From Bacteriovorax stolpii (GTDB lineage: Bacteria > Bdellovibrionota > Bacteriovoracia > Bacteriovoracales > Bacteriovoracaceae): a DNA stretch of 20,545 nucleotides. This document shows positions 13,610 to 20,194 of this stretch, piece by piece. The notes under the pieces are model-generated. The model made no database searches. It had not been told where the DNA came from and saw only the letters and a program-made list of their open reading frames with translations. The number at the start of each line of letters is the position of its first letter. Positions within the stretch are counted from its first letter, which is position 1. Position numbers and translations under genes: made by a program. Where the stretch lies: assembly GCA_945862475.1 (NCBI GenBank), contig CAMAYW010000007.1, positions 1 to 20,545 of the forward strand. The letters are read 5' to 3'.

Positions 13610-15721
13610 ATGGCCGGTAATATCATCACGATCATAGGCGGAAAAGGCGGAGTCGGTAAATCCCAGATTGCTGCGAATCTCGCCATTGCCTACGCCTCTG
13701 AAATTCGAGCAAAAACACTTCTTCTTGATTTTGATCAAAAATCCTGTGGTGATCAAAATATCATTACAGGTCTAAAATCAAAAAAGAATCTAAAAGAATT
13801 ATCAGATTTCAATGGGGCCATTGATCCAAGGTCGATTCAACTTTTTACAATTGATCATAAAGCTGGATTTTCCTACATTGGAATGCCAAACGAACCAATC
13901 GCTGCTTCGCAGATAAATGAAGAAGGAATTGGGAAAGCTCTTAAGGCACTTGTTAATATTTATCCCGTGATCGTGATTGATGGTGGAAGTGAACTTTCTC
14001 CACTTGCCTTGAAGGCAATGGAGTTTTCAACACTCATTTTTATAGTCGCTTCACCAGATTTATTAGCGGTGAATCAGTGTAAGAGGATGCACTCTGATCT
14101 CATTACAATGCTTTTTCCAAAGGACATGATTCAAATCATTGTGAATCAAGCAGTCAATGGCCACCCAGTTAGTCCGGATGTCATTGGAAAACAAATCGGT
14201 AAGACTGTCTTTCATGCAATTCCTAGAGATGATGCGAGTTGTATAGCAGCTCTTTCAAGATCGACGCCTGTGCTTGTTGGAGCTAAAGGCTCTCCATTCG
14301 GCGCAGGGGTAACAGATTGTGTACGAAAACTTATTCAAAAAAATGTTCTTAAAACTCTTGAAAAGCTCACAAAGCCTCAGGACTCCGCAAACCAGCAAAG
14401 TGCTTCTAAAGGCGATCCAGCCGCGGATGAAAGTCGAAAAAAAGATCAATGGACAGAATTAAAAAGTAGGATTCACAAAGCGCTTGTTGAAGAAATGGAT
14501 TTGAAGAAGCAGGATGATAATGATCCTAAAGCGAAAATTATTCTTCGCGAACAAACAAAGAAAATGGTCGTGGAACTTCTCGGAAAAGAAGATACGAAAA
14601 ATATACTTCCTACCCGCGATGATATGAACCGAATCGTCAAAGAAATTCTTGATGAAGCTCTTGGACTAGGGCCTCTAGAAGATATGCTTGCTGATAAAAG
14701 TATTTCTGAGATCATGGTTGTTGGTCCTAAGAAAATTTATTATGAGCAAAGCGGTAAAGTCAAAAAATCAGAAGTGACATTCACTAATGATCGCCAAGTG
14801 ATGAATGTAATTGAAAGAATTGTGGCCCCCATTGGAAGAAGGATTGATGAGAAAACTCCCTATGTGGATGCTCGTCTTGCCGATGGTTCCAGGGTTCACG
14901 CTATTATTCCTCCTTGTGCGATCGATGGTTGTTGTATCACGATTCGAAAGTTCCCCGATAAGCGATTAACGTATAAAGATCTTGTAAAATTTGGTGCCAT
15001 GACTGAAGAGATGGCAGATTTCTTAAGAATTTCCGTAGAGGCGCATCGAAATATTGTTGTTTCTGGTGGTACGGGATCTGGTAAAACAACACTTATCAAT
15101 ATGCTTGGTGGATTTATCCAATCGAATGAAAGGATTATTACTTGCGAAGACTCAGCGGAGCTTAACTTCCCTCAAGATCACGTCGTAAGACTCGAGACTC
15201 GTCCTCCTTCTCTTGAGGGAGATGGAGAAATTGATATTCGTTGCCTTGTGAAGCAAACACTCCGAATGAGACCAGATAGAATCGTCGTTGGTGAGTGTCG
15301 AGGTGGAGAAACTCTTGATATGCTACAAGCGATGAACACTGGTCACGATGGTTCAATGACGACTGTTCACTCCAATACACCTCGTGATGCGATATCACGT
15401 TTAGAAACACTCGTTCAGTACGCAGGAGCAGGTTTACCTCAGAAGGCAATTAAAGAGATGATTGCCTCTGCAGTTCATATGATTATTCAACAATCTCGAC
15501 TCGATGATGGATCTCGAAAGTGTCTTTATGTGACAGAGATTGGAGGTATTCAGGGTGAGGTTGTGACTTTGCAAGATATCTTTATATTTAAACAAGAGGG
15601 AATGAATAAGGAAGGCAAAATTGTCGGTAAATTCATGGCCACGGGATTTATTCCTAAATTTATCGAAACGCTTGAAAAGAAAGGTTATAAAGTTCCGAGA
15701 GGACTTTTTATTAATAAATAA
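13610..15721 (+). CDS. CpaE/TadZ-type MinD ATPase fused to CpaF/TadA secretion ATPase
   Basis: One uninterrupted frame of 703 residues joins two proteins normally made separately. Residues 1-250 are a ParA/MinD-family ATPase with the deviant Walker A GGKGGVGKS (10-18); the receiver-like domain usually preceding this in CpaE/TadZ is absent. A polar linker (about 255-285; Gln, Ser, Lys and Asp-rich) follows. Residues 290-703 are a complete CpaF/TadA ATPase: N-terminal domain, Walker A GGTGSGKT (486-493), a Walker B region DRIVVGECRG (556-565) and the His-box segment HDGSMTTVHSNTPRD. TadZ normally localises the machinery and CpaF powers pilus polymerisation; the fusion would tie the two in one hexamer. 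No stop, frameshift or internal ribosome site at the junction is evident. It lies between cpaC (no gap) and tadB (one-base overlap). Confidence 0.92.
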   Translation: MAGNIITIIGGKGGVGKSQIAANLAIAYASEIRAKTLLLDFDQKSCGDQNIITGLKSKKNLKELSDFNGAIDPRSIQLFTIDHKAGFSYIGMPNEPIAASQINEEGIGKALKALVNIYPVIVIDGGSELSPLALKAMEFSTLIFIVASPDLLAVNQCKRMHSDLITMLFPKDMIQIIVNQAVNGHPVSPDVIGKQIGKTVFHAIPRDDASCIAALSRSTPVLVGAKGSPFGAGVTDCVRKLIQKNVLKTLEKLTKPQDSANQQSASKGDPAADESRKKDQWTELKSRIHKALVEEMDLKKQDDNDPKAKIILREQTKKMVVELLGKEDTKNILPTRDDMNRIVKEILDEALGLGPLEDMLADKSISEIMVVGPKKIYYEQSGKVKKSEVTFTNDRQVMNVIERIVAPIGRRIDEKTPYVDARLADGSRVHAIIPPCAIDGCCITIRKFPDKRLTYKDLVKFGAMTEEMADFLRISVEAHRNIVVSGGTGSGKTTLINMLGGFIQSNERIITCEDSAELNFPQDHVVRLETRPPSLEGDGEIDIRCLVKQTLRMRPDRIVVGECRGGETLDMLQAMNTGHDGSMTTVHSNTPRDAISRLETLVQYAGAGLPQKAIKEMIASAVHMIIQQSRLDDGSRKCLYVTEIGGIQGEVVTLQDIFIFKQEGMNKEGKIVGKFMATGFIPKFIETLEKKGYKVPRGLFINK

Positions 15722-16695
15722 TGATAACGAAAATGACTCATTTTTTAATCTTTGTTCTCTTTTCTTCATCTCTCTTTGCACAGACAGAGAAAAAGCAAAG
15801 AGAAGTGAGTTTGATTCTTGATGTTTTAGGATTCAAGGGTGTTTTAATTGTTATTGGTGCCGTCGTCTTTATTTACACCTATTTAAATTCAGTTAAATTA
15901 TTTAGCTGGATTGATGATCAAACTTTTGGAACAAGAGACTATATTTTAAAAAAATTTGAAATCATGTTTATTGAAGTAGAGCCAAATAAAATAACGATTG
16001 GTCTACTTTTAATGTCCTTTGGTTCCGGTATTTTAGTTTTTTGTATACTGGCGTTACTAGGAAATCTTCCCCTTGCCACATTGCTTGGAATTGTTTTCTT
16101 AATTGTTGGCTGGAAGGCCCCCAAACCGATCGTCGATTATTTTGAAAACAAGCGAAAAAAACTTTATGCCACTCAAATGGTAGATGCGCTCAATCTTTTG
16201 GGAAATGGTCTGAGAGCAGGACTGACCATGCCTCAAGCGATTGGTATGGTTGTCGATGAAATGCCTGCACCGGTTAGCCAAGAATTCAACCTCGTTCTTC
16301 AACAAGCTAAAATTGGTGTTCCACTTGATGAGGCTTTAGATAATTTAAAGAAAAGAGTTTATACAGAAGATAATGAGATGTTCGTCACGAGTGTCAATAT
16401 TTTACGCGAAACGGGTGGTAATCTTGCTGAAACTTTTGACACTATCGTTTTAGTCATCAGAGAAAGAGTTAGACTCCAGCTTAAGATAGAAACCTATATC
16501 GCTTCAGGTAAAGTTCAAGCGTATATTATTGGGGCCATGCCTTTTGCCATGATTGTGATGTTCGGAACCGGTGATCCTGAGTATTTCCCACTACTCTTCG
16601 GAACCATTCCAGGCATTCTTTGTTTAATCGTTATTTGTGGCATGGTTGGTCTAGGGATGTGGGTCATTATGAAGATCATCGATATTAAAGTTTAG
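15721..16695 (+). CDS. tadB: Tad inner-membrane platform protein TadB
   Basis: A 324-residue membrane protein with a type II secretion F domain (about 155-290: MVDALNLLGNGLRAGLTMPQAI, then LRETGGNLAETFDTI), flanked by two or more hydrophobic segments upstream and two at the C-terminus, the TadB/GspF-like arrangement. It should form the inner-membrane platform on which CpaF acts. The first 20 residues look like a cleavable signal peptide (THFLIFVLFSSSLFAQ), which is unusual for TadB; a start at the ATG at 15733 is possible. TadB is usually followed by its paralogue TadC; here the next gene is unrelated. The ATG overlaps the stop of the ATPase fusion (TAATG). Confidence 0.88.
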   Translation: MITKMTHFLIFVLFSSSLFAQTEKKQREVSLILDVLGFKGVLIVIGAVVFIYTYLNSVKLFSWIDDQTFGTRDYILKKFEIMFIEVEPNKITIGLLLMSFGSGILVFCILALLGNLPLATLLGIVFLIVGWKAPKPIVDYFENKRKKLYATQMVDALNLLGNGLRAGLTMPQAIGMVVDEMPAPVSQEFNLVLQQAKIGVPLDEALDNLKKRVYTEDNEMFVTSVNILRETGGNLAETFDTIVLVIRERVRLQLKIETYIASGKVQAYIIGAMPFAMIVMFGTGDPEYFPLLFGTIPGILCLIVICGMVGLGMWVIMKIIDIKV

Positions 16696-16713
16696 GGTAA
16701 AAATAACCGATAA
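16686..16713 (+). promoter_or_regulatory. sigma-28 (FliA)-like promoter of the RHS-like gene
   Basis: TAAAGTTT at 16686-16693 (perfect -35, overlapping the tadB stop) and ACCGATAA at 16706-16713 (7 of 8) are separated by 12 bases. The same -35 occurs before the Flp pilin and the same -10 before the lipoprotein gene. Transcription would start near 16722, giving a leader of about 28 bases with AAGGTGG as ribosome binding site. Confidence 0.6.
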
Positions 16714-16749
16714 GTATCTAGATTAATTTGATTGTAAAAAGGTGGAATT

Positions 16750-18378
16750 ATGAAGTTTTTTAAGGCAATCGCCCTCTCTCTAATTGCCATAATGATGTCA
16801 CTAGCAGCACATGCTGGTGTGAATTTAAAAAACGGAAATTTTTATATTTCCTATACCGACATTGTCGTACCTGGCGGTGGGAAAAAATTAGAAATCACAA
16901 GAACGTACAATTCGAAATCGACAGAAGTTGGATGGTTTGGATTTGGCTGGGGAAGTGAGTTTGAAACAAAGCTTGAACTTTCAGCAGATGGTTCAATTAT
17001 TATTCATGAACATGGCTCTGGTGCTAAAACACGCTTTACTCCAAAGACGGCCGTCGATCCTGTCGCAGCTTCAACCAAAATCGTTAATGAAATGAGAAAG
17101 AAGACTGCTCTGTCTGAAAAAGCTGCTTCGGATCTTATTCAAAAATTAGCTAATAACTCGGAATTAAGGCACACTTATGCAGTTAATTTTGGAGTTCAGG
17201 CTTCAGTTGCCCCAGGAACTGTTCTTTACTCAAATGATCGTGGACCTCAGGAACTTAGCGTAACAAAAGAGGGTTATAAACGATCTGACTCGGACGGAAG
17301 GAATGATTTTTTTAATACCCAAGGTCAGCTTGTTAAAATCTCTGATAAAAGTGGATATTTTGTAGGCTTTACTTACAAAGAGGGTCTCTTAGATTCCATC
17401 AAAGATTCTCAAGCAAAACAAATATTTTTTTCTTGGTATCCTGATGGTTTAGTCAAAGAAGTATGGTCAGCTGGCGATAAAAAAGCAACGTATCAGTATA
17501 CTGAAAATGACCTTATTTCTTCTAAAGATGTTGGAGATAACGTCTATGAGTATGCCTATGATAAGTCACATAATCTGACAGAGATTAGATATGCAGACAA
17601 AACAAAATTAAAGGTTGCTTTCGATCAAAAAACCTTTTTTGTTACTCAGGTTGTAGATCGTAATGGGGAAGATACTAAGTACCAATATGGTTCTGATCCT
17701 AAAAAACCGGATGATCATTATTGGACAATCGTTACTAAGTCGGGTTTTGACGGAAAGCCCGTAGCGAATAGGTACGAGTATGAAATCAAGACGACCGCTG
17801 ATGGTTCTCGCTATACCTATAGAATCTTAACTGAAATAAATGGAATCAAGACTGATACAATTTTTGGGGAACACTCGCTTCCGATCAAAATCGCACGTGG
17901 AAGTCATGTTACTAACTTTGAATATAACTCTAATGGACTTCTAACCAAGAAATCTTCTACGAAAGGTGACTTTGTTAACATTGAATACAACGATAAAATT
18001 AACAAGATTAAGAAAGTTGTTAACAATGAGGGATCAACCGATTTTGAATACGATGATAAGGGAAATCTTATCAAGGCTTCTAATAATCAAGGAAAAACAG
18101 TTCATTTAATTTACGATACAAAAGGGAAAATTTCTAAAATGGTGGATGTGGAGTCGGCATCATCTAGACGGACTTTGAATTTTAAATACAACTCACTCGG
18201 AAAGCCAGTTGAAATTGAAATGGAAAAAGTAGGAAAAATTAACGTCGCTTATGATAACTACGGTGAAATTAAAAAAGTTGAATCAAGTGCAGGTCATAAG
18301 ATGGCACTTCAAGTCACTCAAGCTTTTCAGAACCTTTTAACAATTGTTAAACCTGCTGGTGTGAATCTTAATATGTAA
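16750..18378 (+). CDS. short exported YD-repeat (RHS-like) protein without toxin tip
   Basis: A 542-residue protein with a clear Sec signal peptide (cleavage after AHA, residues 20-22). The mature N-terminus (residues 23-75: VNLKNGNFYISYTDIVVPG, then ITRTYNSKS and GWFGFGWGSEFE) matches the start domain of RHS/YD proteins (DUF6531-like). From about residue 200 there are repeated strand-turn-strand units of YD type (EYAYDKSHNLTEIRYAD, FEYDDKGNLIKASNNQGKT and others). A helical, Lys-rich stretch (about 105-155) interrupts the first domain. Full RHS proteins exceed 1000 residues and end in a DPxGL-cleaved core plus a variable toxin; here there is neither, and the protein ends soon after the last repeats. 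It may be a small shell, surface adhesin or scaffold. The next gene begins 9 bases downstream. Confidence 0.78.
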   Translation: MKFFKAIALSLIAIMMSLAAHAGVNLKNGNFYISYTDIVVPGGGKKLEITRTYNSKSTEVGWFGFGWGSEFETKLELSADGSIIIHEHGSGAKTRFTPKTAVDPVAASTKIVNEMRKKTALSEKAASDLIQKLANNSELRHTYAVNFGVQASVAPGTVLYSNDRGPQELSVTKEGYKRSDSDGRNDFFNTQGQLVKISDKSGYFVGFTYKEGLLDSIKDSQAKQIFFSWYPDGLVKEVWSAGDKKATYQYTENDLISSKDVGDNVYEYAYDKSHNLTEIRYADKTKLKVAFDQKTFFVTQVVDRNGEDTKYQYGSDPKKPDDHYWTIVTKSGFDGKPVANRYEYEIKTTADGSRYTYRILTEINGIKTDTIFGEHSLPIKIARGSHVTNFEYNSNGLLTKKSSTKGDFVNIEYNDKINKIKKVVNNEGSTDFEYDDKGNLIKASNNQGKTVHLIYDTKGKISKMVDVESASSRRTLNFKYNSLGKPVEIEMEKVGKINVAYDNYGEIKKVESSAGHKMALQVTQAFQNLLTIVKPAGVNLNM

Positions 18379-18387
18379 GGAGTTCGT

Positions 18388-18639
18388 ATGAAAAAATATG
18401 TATTTGCCCTATGCCTTGCCCTTTCTTCATTTGCGGTCGTTGCAAATGAGTACAAAATGGTGGGAGAGAAAAACGAACAAACGAGCACTGATAATTGTTA
18501 TAAGCCTAATATTATTGGATGTGGGCCATGTTTTAAAAGGTGTATGTCTCAGAATCAGAGTGAACAAAGAAAAGATGTCGCAAGCTCGCCATCAAAGGTC
18601 AAAAAGTCCTCTGGTAAACAATCTACGACTGCTCAATAG
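18388..18639 (+). CDS. small exported Cys-rich protein, partner of the RHS-like gene
   Basis: An 83-residue protein with a signal peptide (cleavage near residue 19, FAVVANE). The mature part of about 64 residues has four cysteines in DNCYKPNIIGCGPCFKRC and a Lys/Ser-rich tail ending TTAQ. The ribosome binding site AAGGAG overlaps the stop codon of the RHS-like gene, so the two are translated from one message. Function unknown. The tail ending (x-x-Ala-Gln) and size recall the two smaller exported proteins just downstream, although the rest cannot be aligned confidently. A terminator-like hairpin follows. Confidence 0.68.
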   Translation: MKKYVFALCLALSSFAVVANEYKMVGEKNEQTSTDNCYKPNIIGCGPCFKRCMSQNQSEQRKDVASSPSKVKKSSGKQSTTAQ

Positions 18640-18648
18640 TCTCAATAA

Positions 18649-18677
18649 GGGCGATAATCCGTTAGGGATTATCGCCC
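18649..18677 (+). terminator. perfect 12-pair hairpin after the RHS-like operon
   Basis: GGGCGATAATCC (18649-18660) and GGATTATCGCCC (18666-18677) pair perfectly around a GTTAG loop. Only a weak T-tract (ATTCTTAA) follows, so it could terminate transcription inefficiently or protect the 3' end. It lies 10 bases after the stop codon. Confidence 0.65.
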
Positions 18678-18786
18678 ATTCTTAACCGAGATAAAATTTC
18701 TGTCAAAACTTTAGTCACAATCCTATATCTGTAAAAATAATCGACATCATACGACATAATTTCAGTGTATTAGCTACTCTTGTTTC

Positions 18787-18802
18787 TGGCATTCAGATTG
18801 CT
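18787..18802 (+). promoter_or_regulatory. sigma-54 (-24/-12) type promoter of the first small exported gene
   Basis: TGGCA (18787-18791) and TTGCT (18798-18802) place the invariant GG (18788-18789) and GC (18800-18801) 10 bases apart, as required for RpoN promoters (TGGCAC-N5-TTGCA/T). Transcription would start near 18813, 32 bases before the ATG. Confidence 0.6.
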
Positions 18803-18844
18803 AATTAAGTGAGTATTAAGAATTCATACTACGGGGGTAGATTT

Positions 18845-19030
18845 ATGAAACATCTTTTTCTTTCTTTTTTCATTTTAACAATGTTTGTCGCACTTAAGGC
18901 CAATGCTGCTGAGACTACAACTGAGTGTCCTATGATGAGAGAAGCAACTGAGAGAAATAACCCAAAGGCCAATATCGCGAATTCTAAAACAAAACCCAAA
19001 AATGTTCGCGGATCTGTGTCTGCTCAATAA
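18845..19030 (+). CDS. very small exported protein, TEC-MM/NNPKA family (copy 1)
   Basis: A 61-residue product with a signal peptide (MKHLFLSFFILTMFVALKANA, cleavage near residue 21). GGGGG at 18833-18837 is the ribosome binding site; a longer frame from 18809 would start before the signal peptide and is rejected. The mature chain of about 40 residues contains TECPMM, then RNNPKA, and ends VSAQ. The same blocks in the same order occur in the product of 19209-19382, so these are paralogues. One cysteine only. No known family recognised. The surroundings (own -24/-12 promoter, own terminator) make it a single-gene unit likely to be switched on by an enhancer-binding activator. Confidence 0.72.
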   Translation: MKHLFLSFFILTMFVALKANAAETTTECPMMREATERNNPKANIANSKTKPKNVRGSVSAQ

Positions 19031-19044
19031 AATAAAACTCAAAA

Positions 19045-19072
19045 AAGGGGGGATTCTTCCCCTCTTCTTTTT
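19045..19072 (+). terminator. Rho-independent terminator after small exported gene 1
   Basis: AAGGGGGGA (19045-19053) pairs with TCCCCTCTT (19058-19066) over nine positions with one G-T wobble around a TTCT loop, followed by CTTTTT (19067-19072). It lies 14 bases after the stop codon. Confidence 0.8.
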
Positions 19073-19157
19073 GTTAACTTTTTAGTCAGAATAGCTAAAT
19101 TTTTTACATTTTTTCTTAATTCTTCATCTGATTCCGATCACTTCAACAAGGTCTACT

Positions 19158-19172
19158 TGGCACAAAAGTTGT
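19158..19172 (+). promoter_or_regulatory. sigma-54 (-24/-12) type promoter of the second small exported gene
   Basis: TGGCAC (19158-19163), five bases, then TTGT (19169-19172): the -24 box is perfect and the spacing exact, but the -12 GC is GT here. The paralogous gene upstream has the same type of promoter, which raises confidence. The start would be near 19184, 25 bases before the ATG. Confidence 0.48.
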
Positions 19173-19208
19173 ATATAAAGAAATATCACCAAACGAGAGG
19201 AGATATTC

Positions 19209-19382
19209 ATGAAAATACTACTTTTTATTTTTTCTTTAACAATGATGATGACAGCTTTTGCTGAGGAATCACAAACTGAGTGCTCGATGATGAAAGATCA
19301 AACAGTAAGAAATAATCCAAAAGCTCAATTAGATAACGTGAAAATAAAAGACAATAAAAAAAGTAAAGTGACTGCTCAGTAA
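19209..19382 (+). CDS. very small exported protein, TEC-MM/NNPKA family (copy 2)
   Basis: A 57-residue protein with a Met-rich signal peptide (MKILLFIFSLTMMMTAFA, cleavage after residue 18). AGGAG (19198-19202) lies 6 bases before the ATG. The mature peptide of 39 residues has TECSMM, RNNPKA and a Lys-rich end VTAQ, matching copy 1 block by block. Conservation of the mature sequence, while the signal peptides differ, indicates that the mature peptide is under selection. Possible roles are a secreted peptide, a structural component or a signal; none is shown. The gene converges on the minus-strand gene at 19403. Confidence 0.72.
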   Translation: MKILLFIFSLTMMMTAFAEESQTECSMMKDQTVRNNPKAQLDNVKIKDNKKSKVTAQ

Positions 19383-19402
19383 GATTGATCTCGTTTTAAT
19401 AG

Positions 19403-19735
19403 TTAATGATTTTTGATGAGATCATCTAACTTGTCTTTGTCCTCATCAGAGATTTTTTCTTCGATGAAATTCGACGTATTCTTTTGATGAGCAGAAAATT
19501 TTGATTTAACAGAATCTTTTACCTTTGGAACAGAGTTATCAAATATTTTTTGTGAATAATTTTTTGTATTTGAGACAGATCTTTTTAAAAAGCTCTCTGT
19601 CGTTTCCTGCATAGAAGTGGTTAATGGGGAAATGACTTCATAAATAGAATCAAAAATGGTGTCACCATCAATTCTTATGGATAAGAAAAATAAGAAAGCA
19701 CAAAGTGTTCCAATCGTTTTAAAAAGAGATTTCAT
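19403..19735 (-). CDS. small membrane-anchored or exported protein of unknown function
   Basis: A 110-residue protein with an N-terminal hydrophobic segment (residues 4-20) that is either a signal anchor or a signal peptide, followed by a polar, Lys/Ser/Asp-rich helical chain without cysteines (possible coiled coil, about residues 30-105). No family recognised. It starts 9 bases after the stop of the CheX-like gene, with AAGG just before, so it belongs to the cheY-cheX transcription unit. A soluble helix tethered to the inner membrane next to signalling genes may be a localisation or sensory accessory, but this is only context. Confidence 0.6.
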   Translation of the reverse strand: MKSLFKTIGTLCAFLFFLSIRIDGDTIFDSIYEVISPLTTSMQETTESFLKRSVSNTKNYSQKIFDNSVPKVKDSVKSKFSAHQKNTSNFIEEKISDEDKDKLDDLIKNH

Positions 19736-19744
19736 TAAGCTACC

Positions 19745-20179
19745 TTAGTTAAGGGCCTGTAAGCTATATTCAATTAGTACACTGTAGATCGTATCTTCAA
19801 TTTCAAAATCATATTTCTGAGTCATGTTTCTTCTCGCTGTATTGATTTCACGTGATGATAAACTTAATTTCGGGGCACTAAGTTTAAGTTGAAGATTTCC
19901 TAGGATTTCATCGGTAGTAATTTGTCTACCAACTAAAATATTCATTGATTCTACAAAAAGTGGAAAGAGATAATTTCTATCACTTACAGCTAATTCTTTA
20001 CCATCTAAGCAAAGATAACAATTAATACTACCCCTGACTTCGCCACCTAATTCAAATTGAACCATAAGATTTTCCAACGAATTTATGGGATTCAAGTCGA
20101 ATTTATTTAAAAGTCTTACGTTATTTAAAATTTTTAATTCTTCGATACGGTTTAGTTCAATTGGTTTTAAAACTTCCAT
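19745..20179 (-). CDS. CheX/CheC-like phosphatase candidate
   Basis: A 144-residue protein whose layout resembles CheX: strand pair with Gly (GGEVRGSINCYLCLDG, residues 45-60), a helix, then E77-x2-N80 in FVESMNILVGR, and Pro103 with exactly 22 residues between Asn80 and Pro103. This reproduces the CheC/CheX/FliY catalytic signature E-x2-N-x22-P, although the Asp/Ser expected four residues before the Glu is Pro. CheX-family proteins dephosphorylate CheY-type receivers. The gene immediately upstream encodes such a receiver (15-base gap), which supports the call. Overall similarity is otherwise weak, so a CheX-fold protein with another role is possible. Confidence 0.6.
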   Translation of the reverse strand: MEVLKPIELNRIEELKILNNVRLLNKFDLNPINSLENLMVQFELGGEVRGSINCYLCLDGKELAVSDRNYLFPLFVESMNILVGRQITTDEILGNLQLKLSAPKLSLSSREINTARRNMTQKYDFEIEDTIYSVLIEYSLQALN

Positions 20180-20194
20180 GTTTTTTACCTTGAT

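Noticed and set aside
16750..18378. RHS toxin with immunity protein
   Set aside because: No DPxGL cleavage motif or variable C-terminal toxin domain is present and the following gene encodes an exported Cys-rich peptide.
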